Source: Ricinus communis
Lineage: Eukaryota; Streptophyta; Magnoliopsida; Malpighiales; Euphorbiaceae
Reading direction: 5' to 3'
NCBI RefSeq assembly: GCF_019578655.1
Contig: NC_063259.1
Span: 29,189,277 to 29,253,276 of the forward strand
DNA: 64,000 bases
This document shows, one piece after another, positions 47,886 through 59,860 of this stretch; the stretch's first letter is position 1; every line of letters begins with the position of its first letter. The position numbers and the translations under genes were made by a program. The notes beneath the pieces were generated by a model that searched no databases, was not told the DNA's origin, and worked only from the letters and a program-made list of their open reading frames with translations.

Positions 47886-47892
47886 TTATATA
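47886..47892 (-). promoter_or_regulatory. Possible TATA box of the NAC gene
   Basis: TATATAA on the minus strand, followed by a pyrimidine-rich leader-like stretch (TTCTTCTCTTGG) down to the proposed leader donor at 47598. Confidence 0.4.
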
Positions 47893-48640
47893 ATAAGAAA
47901 GGAAAGAAAAGCTCAAGAGAGAGAGAAAGCCCTAATGAGCAAATATTGTTATGAGATCATCAACTTTGTAAAGAAAGAAAAATATGCTGAACATCATAAG
48001 CTCTCATTGTCTGTACTCTCACTATCAGATTGAGCTAAATTGGTGGACAAGATTTGAGAGGGAAAAAAAGGAGGCGCGAATATTGGCTCTATGGATAGGA
48101 ACTAATTAATCATATTACTGTCTCTTCTCTCTTCTCTACTTCCACCTCTACCCGCAACTGATAAAGACCCTCTTTAGACCCCCAGATGATAATAAGAGAA
48201 CAGACAAATATTCTTCTGCACTCGCAAACAAAGAGATTAAGAGAGAAGGAAATGGTGAAGTGAGAGGAGTTAACGGCACAGAGACCCATCGAAGAAAGCC
48301 CAAAAAGAGTCCAGAAGCACCCCAAAAGAAAAAGATTTAATCTTATAAAAAATAAATAAATAAAATTGGCGGGTGACGTAATGGAACAGCCACCAGCCAA
48401 AAAGTTTGTATTTTGCAAACAAGAATGAACATAGACATACATAAGGTGGATCGGAAGTGGCCCCTGCGAACCCCAAACTCCATTCCTAGTCCCTACCATT
48501 AATTTCCTTCAAGTCTTAAACAGAGAGAAATTTTTGGAATGATGATGTTGGATCTACCCATTCGCTGGTCTCTCATTAAATGGTCTACAATGAAAGAAAG
48601 ACATGCTGTGTGGTCCGCGACTCTTTTCTTTTCTTTTTTT

Positions 48641-48645
<5 letters not shown>

Positions 48646-48677
<32 letters not shown>
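48646..48677 (+). repeat. (CT)n microsatellite, upstream of the NAC gene
   Basis: About 16 CT units; read as (GA)n on the NAC strand, about 760 bp above the proposed TATA box. GA tracts bind BBR/BPC factors in plants; relevance here is inferred. Confidence 0.9.
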
Positions 48678-48680
<3 letters not shown>

Positions 48681-51490
48681 GCCCCGTCTAAATATGGGTG
48701 AACAGATTGGTGAGTTTTATCATTACCATAATATTTTCAGTTTAGGAAATACTGATATGGTTCTTTTAGAAAAATTATTATGATATATATCATTCTTTCA
48801 TTGTGTAAATATAAACTATTATATACTTACATGAATGATTGTAAGTAAATAGTTTACTGTGCAAAAGTTTTGCTTGCACTAGTTGCATATCCAAGTCTAT
48901 GTCACTACTAATGTTTTGTTTAATTTCTCAATAAATTGTGACACCTATTGAATATTTCCACTTGCTCATTTTTTGACAAAAAAAAGTATATATGCACGTG
49001 TACAAGTTGGACTTTTATTTATCAGAAGTTGGGAGTTGATTACTTAGAATTATATAAATTTAATAACTAAAACAGAACATGAAGTTAGAATCATTATGTT
49101 ATGGAATAAATGTGTACATACTAATCTGGACCGTGCTTATATATTTTTGAATTATGTTTGATCAAAGGACATGAAATATTGTTTTGGTTTTCAGTTATAG
49201 ATGATCTAGTTTAGCAGAAATTTCAATAGATTATGATAGTAAAAGAAGAAAAAAGGAAAAGAAAATTAGCACAAAGCACATCGTCCCTACTTAACTACCA
49301 AAACCACCCTTCACTCATTATCCTTCACGACAAATATTATTCAACGTACCGCGGTTCTGCTCGTGACCGATACGTTTCTCTTCCACTTCCAATTCATAAT
49401 GACACGCGGGTTTTCTTTTACATTAACAAATCTTCAGCTTGTTACGGAGCTCAAGCCCCGTCCCAACAGCTCATGCTTTCTTTTCATCCCGTTTCGCTTG
49501 TTTTTGTTTTAAGTATATTGTCTTTTTACGAATGTTTTAAATATATTGTTTTTTATTATTTGGATAATGTAAATGAGATAGTAATTTTTTTTTTTATATT
49601 TAAATTTGAGCTTTGTGATTATTTTAAAATTTTAAAATAATATTTTACTATCAGTCAAAATTATGTTCGATATATTGCTGTTATTTTATTTTTATTTTTA
49701 ATTTGGAGTAAGAGTTAAATTTTATATATTGGAGAAAAATTATCCATCTTTGAACTTTAAATTTTTTTCCTGAAGATTTCATAATATTAGAAGCTAATTC
49801 TATATACATAATCTATAAAGTTTAAATAATTTATAATTGTCATACGATGTATCAACTGATAAATTTCACTAATTAGTTTAGAGGTCTTAAAAAAAAGCTC
49901 GACCTTTTTAAGAAAATAATTGGAATACGGATTGATTTATGTTTCAAAAACAAAAGGAAATTCTTAAATATAATGAAGACAGTAATAAATAATTGATTTT
50001 GTGCATAGGGCAGAAAGTGAGGCGGGGCGATGAGAGCAGGATAGAAATTACTGTAAATTCTGAGGAAGCAAGCAAGGAATGTGCCAATTCTGTAAACGGT
50101 AGAAGCCGGCTAATAGCAGCACGTGAAGTGAGCCAAGGCAGAGATAGTGGTGGAACACGGGCACCACGCGAGAAGAATGAATGATGGCCCCGTCTCTGTG
50201 CGTGGCGGCTTGTTGTCTGGCCAAGGCCTAGCCAACTATCATTAATCTCGCAACTTGCTGCTAGTAATCTTTGCTGAGTTGTACTCCCCGCTCTCTTTTC
50301 TTCCAAGTGGGTCCTACTTACTTCTTTGTGCCTGGGTCCCTTGATTTTTTCTTCACAACACATGAATTTGCATAGCGACTGTATCACAAAATCTCCTGTT
50401 CTTTCGCATTACTCCAACTTTTTATTATGAAAAGATCTAACAAACACTTTAATTTTTACATAAAGAAAAAAACAAAAAAACAATGCTCTTTATTTCTTTT
50501 AACTAATACATTTCAAAATTCTGTATGATGAAAATTATTAATTTTAATATTTTTATTGGTAAGAATAAAAAAAATAAAACCGCAATTCTTTTACTTTTTA
50601 TATTGAAATTTTAATTAAGGTACATTTTACTATATAAATGATAAGAACACTCTAATAAAATTGTTGATATCTAAACTAGAGTAATTTAATTTCAATTAGC
50701 AAAGAAAAAAAGAATATTTACGATTTTAATTAAATTTAAGGCAAATTCTATTTTCAAATGTTAAAAACTACGTTACTCAGCTATTAACATAATTAAAATA
50801 ATACTAATAACAAAAGACAAAAATAATTGCTTGCCATTGAGCTAAACTGTTGAGTTAGCTGTTTTGTTCCAAAGAATCGAAATGGTAAAAACGCACGCTT
50901 CCAAATAATAAAAATGGGTTTGGCTTCCAAACAGAGTAACACAAAATGAAGCACATAATCATAAATGCCATGAATGACCTAAAAGCCGACTCATCATCAC
51001 CGTGTTATATAACTTGCAACCATTTTCTTTTTCATTTAAACATTTTTACAAGCTTAAGTACAATATAATTTTCAGTTTTCTTTTTTTCAAATGTTTGTTG
51101 GTTATGGGACAAAAAGCCACCTTATACAATATAATTTCTTTATAGTCATCTTGAAATAACATAAAATTTATGTATAAGTACAATTTTTCTATAATTATAT
51201 ACTTAAAAATCAAATAAAACTTTATAATTATTAGGAGAATATAACTATTTGATTACTAATTTTTTTACTTAATACTTAATCTTGTTGTTGAAATAATAAA
51301 AACTACAAATAAAATACATAAATATCTAAATATATTATATATGAAAAGATTAATGAATTTTACGATAACAATAAGATAATATATAGCATATAACATATAT
51401 TTTTAAAGTTATATATACAAATATTATTATACAAGAGAATACTTTTCTAAAGTAAAATTTTAAAAATTTATAATTTATTATGATAGAGAA

Positions 51491-51690
51491 TTTGTTTATA
51501 TTTATAACGGATTTAAATTGAAACTATAATTTTTTAAAGTTATATAAAAATTATTTATATTTAGAATATCAAATATAAATTAATATTAATATAAAAATTT
51601 ATTTATATTTATAACGGACTCAAATTGAAATTGTAATTCCTTCAAATTATATAAAAATTATTGACATTTAAAATATTAATATAAATTGAT
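51491..51690 (+). repeat. AT-rich tandem repeat with 107-bp period (two diverged copies)
   Basis: TTTGTTTATATTTATAACGG (51491) and TTTATTTATATTTATAACGG (51598) start two copies that stay alignable through AAATTGAAA-TGTAATT, TTATATAAAAATTATT and AATATTAATATAAA. The second copy has a few substitutions and small deletions. Confidence 0.8.
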
Positions 51691-53489
51691 TTTGCCGTAA
51701 TATTTTCCGTTCTCTAAAGACTTGGATGCATCGTACACCAGAGAACTTTACAACACCACGACTCTATTATGAAGTGAAGCAAAAGTTTCACACGTGATCC
51801 AATGGTAAAGTCAGGGCACTCTTTCATTTGTTTCTTTCTTCTTCCTTTCTTTTATTATATATTACATTTTGTGTTTTTTTATTGTTTTTGGTAATTATAT
51901 ATTTATATATAAGGCTTTGTTTCCCCTTGTTCCAGTACCGCATCATTTTCTTTTCTTTTCATTTTCCAAAAGTATAATAGTTTGGTGATTAAAGTTACTA
52001 TTTAGTATTGTAATTGATTAAACACGGTTCATTATATTTTCATTCAAAAAACGAAAACCTCTTCACGATCTTTATTTTTATTTATTTTTTTGTTTTTTTA
52101 GCATCAGATCCTTAAAGTATGTTTGAGTGTTATTAGCATGTTTATCAATATCAACTCCATGTTGTCTTACATGAAGCAAAAGATGTAAAGAAGACACATA
52201 TTTTATTTTTCATGGACAAAAAAAATCAATAAAAAACTTGCATTTTAGTATATATTGTCCGAAGAGTACTTATAGACCATAGTTGCACGAGAAGTTGAAA
52301 CCTATATTTACTTGATGATAACGGTGAAAATGGACGAAAGCATTTTTAATTACACTTTGTGCTCCATGATATATAAAAAAAGGTGATATTAATGAAAATA
52401 ATATAGGAACCTAATCAACATAAATTACTTTAAGGATTTGATTTTAAAGAAAATAAATTTTTATATTTATACTTGGTGCATACACATAATTAATAAAAAA
52501 ATAATATATATTTTATATTTTAATATTAGATGATTGTTATATATTTTAAAATTTAAAATTATTAAATATATATATCAATTATCTATTGGTTTGATATATA
52601 AATATAGATACATTAGTATATCAAATTTAGATAAATATTTTCTGCTAAAACAATGAAGGGTACAAAAATTCCTAGGAATTAGTTCTTTTCTTTTTCTTTT
52701 TCTTTTTTCTAGGAAAAGAAAGGTGACTGCATGGAGAAGGTACTCATGCACGTGGAGTAATTACTACCTAAAACGAAATGAAAAATATAACTGCCAAGGA
52801 AATAATCGTGGAAAATCCTCATACGATTTTAGTACATTGTTTCCATCTATATACTAAATCGATAGATAATTAATATTAAATTAATTAATTTTAAATAATT
52901 GTACATGCCAAAGAATATGACAGGGCAAGAGCTCCGCTTAGCTTAGTTAGGAAGACAATCTTTCGCGTGCTAAGGCCTGCGTAAGCAACAAAGTCTATAG
53001 CGCGATAGGTTGCTTGTAATATGATATTAAAATGTAAAGTATTTATTTATAATATGTGTCAACTTTTTATTTTTTTATAGTATGTACACTAAATAGATAA
53101 ATTTTTTTTAGTATTGTTTTATTGTGAAGAAGTAAAAAGTCAAAAGGATTGGTGTATAGGAAAAAATAACAAAAAGGAAAACAAATAATATTAATCTTCA
53201 AGTATAAGCAAAAGTTAAAATTGATTTTCTACGAAAAAAAATAATTATTGGGCTTTTGCTGGATTGTGGCAAGTAAAAAAAATTAAGAAAAGGGAGAAAA
53301 TTCATTATCCCTAACGCGATTAACCTTAGACTAGAATTCTTGATCCATTTATATGTTAGGTAATTATATAAATATGTCCCTACAATATCTAAATTAAACA
53401 CGACTAATTTATGAATTAATCAGCTAGGGAGAAAAATAATTGGACTTATTGTTTCATAGGTTAACGACCAAAAATTAATTTATTATTAT

Positions 53490-53512
53490 TATATATATAT
53501 ATATATATATAT
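53490..53512. repeat. (AT)n microsatellite
   Basis: Uninterrupted AT dinucleotides. Confidence 0.9.
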
Positions 53513-56500
53513 TTCAAAATATCAATTATAAAATTATAGTTTTAGCAACAATTTATTTTATCAAGTAAAATAATAAATTTTTATTTTAAGATTCATAATT
53601 GCAGGACTTATTTTTATCTCTGTGTGGTTGATTTCTGTATATTCAACTTGAGTTGAAGAGTAATTCTAAAAATAGAAAAGTTTAAACTTTTCATTTATTT
53701 TCAAAGTTTATAACCTTACAAATATTATCAAACACATCATGACATTAATTTATTAACAATAGTAAGAAAGGTTTAAGTTATCAGTTGTTCATAGTCGAAA
53801 GCAGCATCATTTAAATAAAATAAATAAATGATTCATCAGTAATATTTTTCTTTAATATTTTTTCCATTTTTATATAGAGTTCATAATAAGATTTAATTAT
53901 GTAATTTCTTATCCATATCTTACTCATTTTTCTAAAGTGCCTAAGAATGAATTAATATTTTAATATTAACTTAATTATTTTATCACCCAAACTATAAATC
54001 TGTTACTGATGATTTTATTAAATATTAAAATTAGTTTCAAAATACTTTGCTATATTAAGAAAATAGAGAGCACAGATTAGATTTAAAAATAAGTACAAGG
54101 AACCTCTTATTGGCAATTAAGGAAAAGAATAGTTAAGGAGTAGCCAATATGAATTAGGATAATAGTTAATAATCAGAAAAAAATCTGCAGCCGTTGGATT
54201 AAGAGGGCATGCCAATATTTATTTACAGAAAGATGTACAAACTCATTAAGACAACAAACAAACAAATGGTTGGACATAATAAAAACGGCGACGAACCTAA
54301 TCAGACATTGCCTTTTTGTCCTTACGCAAGTAAGTTAGACATATAATAAATAAATGAAAAGAGTAGAAATATGATATAGGGTTATGATTCAATCATGTGG
54401 GTCCCATGGGGTACGACTCATCATTACGGCTATAGGCGCATCATTGTTTCGGTCCGCACGTTTCGGACGGAAAATCCAGCCCCGTTTTGATCTGACGTGG
54501 CACCGTTTCGATGACTGTTCTTGGCCGCAACCAATGGGGATGCTGCTCCGGTAATGCTTTTTTTGGTCCCACATCGGATTTCTTTCACTTTGTCGGTCTT
54601 CGAGTGGGTCCCGTAATTCCCTACATACGCGGAGACGATCCCATTTATTTCATTCTACTGGTTGTACACCAGAGTTACGCGCCACATGATATGTATAACT
54701 TCACCCTGATATCAAACTCTTTTCACTATTATTTCTGCTTTTTTTTTTTTCTAATAAAAAAAAATTATTTATCACTTTTATACATTTAATATAGTATTAA
54801 TATTTTTATTTTATTTTTATATTATAATATAATGTCATAAATTTTATAATGTTTATAGGAAGGATAGTTTGATCTAATTTAGCTAATTTTTTTTATAATT
54901 AATTCTATCAAATATTTTTTAATTTAAATAAACTATTAAAAAGTAAAAATTAGTATAAAATTAAGAAAATATTATTTAACTATTCATTAGTGTTTGTTAA
55001 TTATTGTTTTGAAATAATTAAAATAACTAGGAATTCAATTAGTATCATTATAATTGGATGATAAATGATGCATGGATTGAGTACTTCGGAAATAGAAGAA
55101 TACATTTCTATTATTGTTCAAGTTAATTTTAGACAATAATTGTAATCTTGCTTCTCTAATGGGTCACTTAATATAGTTCAAATAATTTCTGTCGAGGATA
55201 ATGCTGGAACCCAAAGTTGAGAAAAAAGAAAAAAGTTTAAATACAGTATAGAATGTAGCTGCCAGAAGTATGATATACTCCAACAGAGAGTATGAATACA
55301 GGTAGGTCATATTTGGTAGAGATATTGCACATAATCATACCGCGGACACAAATGAAGGAGACGACAGTTTACCAGCTCTTTTCTTCTCCCTTTTTTCGTA
55401 AAGGAGAAAACAAATTATTAAAATAGTATGTAATAGAATAAAAAAGGAAAATAGCAGAAGAAGGAAGTTCGTATTGATGGGTTAATTAGCAGCAACAACC
55501 TCATATTTACAGACCAGACCTACAAATGATAGAAACTCTCCATGACACGAAGGAGCCAATCTGTTTACATATCATGTTTCAGTCATATATTTCTATATTA
55601 TTTATTGCTAAAGCATTAAATAAATAGGAACAAGATGAGCATGGAATGGTCCGATTTTTGAGTTGTCTGCTTGAAGAGTGAGCATGTAAAAAGCTTTTCG
55701 TATGATATTTACTCTTATTATGTCAAGCTGATATTTTTTGGTTTTCACTTTTGCCTTGGGTGCACTTTTTCTTTTGGATATTAACAGATGCCCAGTTTCG
55801 GAATGGTATGGTTTAATATTTCTCAACAGCAAAATTTGCCAATTGAAGTGGAGCTTTAATTTATTTATGTATATATGAAGCTGAAACATACATAAACCTA
55901 TGCTGATTGTTTTTTTTTGTTAAAATATGTTACTGATTTTGTATTTTTCCAAGTTCCTGCAGAAGTAATTAGAGAAAGAAAAAAAAAGAAGCTTTTACAA
56001 TGTTTTATCAATCTTCGGAATTTATAATAAGGTTTTGAGGCTTAGTTTTTACTGACTATCCACTAGGCCCTCGGTCAAATCTTAACAGACGCATGCATTA
56101 TTTATGAACTAGTGTCGCACTTGCACACCCACTCTACACAGACAGGTTATAATTTGAGCGGCGAAAATGGACAACGAATGCACCACCCTTTAATTTGTGT
56201 CTCCTCTTCTAAGTCTTTTAACATTAAACTACTCCAAATTTATGTGATAACCACACTAGCTAATTCATTAAAGTTCTTCGATCAACTAGCAGTACATATA
56301 TGTAACCTTTTAACCCAAAAGGAACAGTGGTGCTCAAATTTTTAATTATGAAAAGGGTCATACCTCAAGAAAAATTTCATTTTTTCCTATGATATATACT
56401 TATATATAGCTAGTGCATGTTGTGATTAATGATCTTCAACACATTCTGATGGTAGTTCTGATAATTAAATCAAAGCCCATGGTTTTGGTGTTAAATATGC

Positions 56501-57736
56501 ATATGGATGATGGTAGAACGTCTTACCTAACTCTGATAATGGCAGCTGAATTATTCGAAAAGTTCAAACGGAGACTATGCTGACCATTCGAAATAAAATA
56601 ATTAAGTATGTTGAAGGGCTTAGTACCATTCCATATTTAGTTCCGCAAACAGAAGCTTTCATGAATTCAGTAGTCAATTTATTCACTTGGCCTTTCATAT
56701 GTCATATGTGGGTATTAAGTCTTAATTTCTTTGTCGTCATTGTTTCTGCCCTGAAAAAGTCTTTGTTTTTTTTATTTAATTATTAATATTAATTGTTGCC
56801 TTTTTATTCCATTTTAGTCAATAAAAAAGAAAAAGAAAGCTATAATATTAGATTAACTACTTCAATATGGAGAAACAAGAAATTATTAATTCCTTACCAT
56901 AACATTAATAGAATACTATGGAGCTGAAAGATTCTGAGACCAATTCATAGCTATATCATTGGAACTTTTGCAAATTTATAGTATCATTAATTTTTCTTCA
57001 ACACATAGATCTAAGTAATACCTAATGGCATCCATCTTGAGTAACAAACGATACTAATATACTTTTTTTTAATTTTCATTTTCCCCTTTATTCTCAAGAA
57101 CTGAAAGCTTTTACCTAAAATCAAATAATAGCATTTTGTGGTTATGATTGCGTTATGGTCGAATGTCACATTCAAAATAATAATTGTTGTATATATATAT
57201 ATGACTGAGAAATGGGAACAAATAAACGGGTTAGACGATAAAATTAAGCATGATTAAACTCAGTTTTACTAGCTATATTATCTCTAAACAAAAATCAACT
57301 ACCCTATAGGTATGCTGTCATGATGGATAAGTGCTTATTTTCAGCTAGTCACTTCCATTCCATGTAATCAATCTATTCTAAAAGCTTAAATAAATTGATT
57401 CAAGAGTTGAATTTTTCCCCCTCTCTTATTTTGGGCCTGTGACCCTATCTATCTACTTGCTTGGGCCAGCTTCATGAATAAACTATGCTCCGGCTGAACC
57501 CAACAGCATTCATAAAGCTTTCGACTTGTCCACAATTTTTTGCCTACCGCAAATTCAAGAATCTGAAAAAGAAAAATGCAACTTCTTTTGAATCCCATTT
57601 ATTATTTCCTTGTTACTTGACATCTTACATAGGAATTGAATATGAATTGATACGTACAGTGAGTAATCTTGGCAACAATTAAAGAACAAACAAATCGAAA
57701 TCACAATGCAAATTAAGCAATAATTAATAAAATTGA

Positions 57737-59780
57737 TCAAAGTCCAGAACTGAAAGGGACGCCAGTGGCAGGCAACCATGACCGTCCAGCAATGAAGTTA
57801 GCAACAGTAAACTGGGATGCTTCAGTTGCGCTTGTAATAACCCTGTAACCACGCCACTTAACTCTTCCACTAGTTGAAGAAGCAGGACCCATATTCTTAT
57901 ACTCTCCATAATACAAAGTATTCAATGCAAAATTGCCATCCCATTCTAGCCAACCAGCTGGATCCACCAAAGAATCAAGGTAAGTTTGGAGAAAAACTGT
58001 GCGCGAGTACTGCTTCCATGGCCTACCTAAGAAAGTTTTGAATGAGCTGAGCACTGGTTTAAGGTCAGATGCAGCCATAACTCTAGAATTATGGATTGAA
58101 ATCCCTGTATTTTGATTAGGGTCCGTCCTGCCTTGTGCTGTTATTGTGTTCTTTTGTTTGTCCATTGGCCTTCTTGCATATATCATGCAGTTTTGCAAGA
58201 CAACAGCTGCATTGCCAAATATGAAGTCCACAGTTCCATATATGTAGCACTCTTTGTAGAATTGTCTTTGAGAATGGATGTACAAGGTGTCTTGGTAACC
58301 TTCAAAACCGCAGCGGTAAAAGACTGAGAGATCAGAGCCTGATCGTAGTGCCACTGCTTGGTGGTTTTGTGGACCGGCAGTGTTGCGGAACGTGATGCCA
58401 CTGGCTATGAATCCTTCTCCCGTCACCGCTGAAAGTCATTCAAGTGCTATGTTATTAGTTTTAAATTTAACAAATGATTGAAAATGTCTGAAGAGAAAAG
58501 TACAATAGGTTTCTCGAAATTAATTTAATTTTTCTTGTCTTCCAATATTTACACAAAATAATTCGGACGCAATTTTCTAACTCATTTTTTCTTTACGTCT
58601 AAAGACCGGTGCTTCCATATTTAATTCTTGAAATTAACCAATACCGGGTTAATTAGCAATGACCCTCCTTTTCCCTGATAATAAAAAAAAAGTAGGAACT
58701 CTACCTAATACATTTTTTTTTGGAAAGTGTCAATATTACATCGTTCTTTCAAGAATTCTTTTCCCGTAAAACAAAAAAATCAATATGTAGAAACATATGA
58801 AAATTAATGAAAATGAAAAAATATATTGAGTTTAATTGATCATCGAAGCTGAATAATACCTAGGCCGATATAACTGAAAAAATAAATAACGGAGAGAGTT
58901 AAATTTTCTTACCAACAGTTGCAGAGTTGAAAGTGGTAGAGCCTCCTCCAACACTCCGGCTGCCGGTGATAATAGTATTCCTCAACCCATCGCCAACCAA
59001 CATAATATTCTTCATTTTGTTACCAATCTCGAGATTCTCTCTGTAAATTCCACTTTTAATACGTATCACAAACCTTCCTTTTCCACTCCTCTTCGCAGCT
59101 GCATCAAGCGCCTGCTTTATAGTCCGGTAATTCCCCGAACCATCTTGAGCCACCACTAGATTTGGGGTCGACGAAGATGTCTGCAAAAGCTTCCGATCAC
59201 CTGGTTTAACCCAACTAGGAAAACCATCTTTATAAGTTTGTGGCGAAGCGGATGATGAGCCATTGTTTATAGCCAAAGTATTGCCTATTAGCTTAGAAAC
59301 ATTGGTGGACATGAGTGGCAACATAAAATCTGAAACCCCTAGCTCAACAAATCCAGCTCTACAAGTTTCAAGATTGGTTAGAGCAGTGCTGAGCCAAGTT
59401 TGAGCATCGTAATCAGTACATTTGGTGTTGGGGTCAAGAGTATGATTGAGTTGGATAATGGTATCTTCATAAAGCTTTAAGCAATCAGCCCATGCAGCCT
59501 TCTCTTTCTCATTGCGGCATTTTGAGCCAAGGTACTTGTTGTGGCTTTGAGCAGTGATGGCTCTTTGCATGGCTAAGTCAATTGCCATTCTACGAAAATC
59601 AGATCTTTGTTTTGGAAATAAGTATTTTGGGTTTTGTTTCATAAAGTATTTGCATGGTTCAGGATTGGGGGTTTTGTTGCACCACAAATCTATCTGATCA
59701 GAAGAGGCATATGACAGTGATGGTGAGAATAATGAGAAAAGGGTTATGGCTAAGACAGATAAACATAGCTTTGCTGCCAT
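57737..59780 (-). CDS. Pectinesterase with N-terminal inhibitor domain (PMEI-PME, type I)
   Basis: Minus-strand exons 59780-58913 and 58428-57737 (phase-1 intron) give 519 residues. There is a signal peptide (residues 1-25), then a PMEI-like pro-region with the four spaced cysteines (C34, C43, C100 and C140 region). The processing site RKLL is at 196-199, where subtilase-type cleavage frees the enzyme. CE8 catalytic motifs are complete: SGIYREN, QAVALR (Q313), GYQDTL (D336, acid/base), VDFIFG (D357, nucleophile), LGRPWKQYSR (R425, W427), and the family C-terminal ending TGVPFSSGL. It demethylesterifies wall homogalacturonan, which affects Ca-pectin crosslinking and wall stiffness. A second gene of the same family follows in tandem at 62766. 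The start is the only ATG giving a signal peptide. Confidence 0.97.
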
Positions 59781-59852
59781 CCTAGTGGCTCAATTGTGGA
59801 GCTTATGGATTCTCGAGGTTTTGTTGATGTCAAGGCTTGGAATATGTTGGTG

Positions 59853-59860
59853 TTTATATA
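59853..59860 (-). promoter_or_regulatory. TATA box of the PMEI-PME gene
   Basis: TATATAAA on the minus strand, 73 bp before the ATG, giving a short leader of about 40 bases. Confidence 0.55.

Larger units (their letters stand above)
48678..57736. other. 9 kb gene-poor, mostly AT-rich intergenic region
   Basis: No supported gene on either strand. Open frames up to 147 codons (49944-50387 minus, 55608-55889 minus, 49233-49640 plus) lack recognisable homology. Two GC-richer islands stand out: 50005-50340 and 54390-54680 (the latter with TGACGTGGCA and GGTCCCAC). The rest is A/T-rich with a (TA)n tract at 53490-53512. Confidence 0.5.

Noticed and set aside
48110..48499. 129-codon minus-strand frame upstream of the NAC gene
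   Set aside because: Lies in the promoter side of the NAC gene, hydrophobic by T-richness, no motif.
49944..50387. 147-codon minus-strand open frame
   Set aside because: No recognisable domain; an overlapping opposite-strand frame is equally open. Reported as an island, not a gene.
10612..53512. (TA)n and (CT)n tracts as possible origins or CRISPR-like arrays
   Set aside because: Simple sequence repeats of a plant nuclear genome; no spacer structure.
55608..55889. 93-codon minus-strand open frame, Lys/Ile-rich
   Set aside because: No homology recognised and AT-driven composition.
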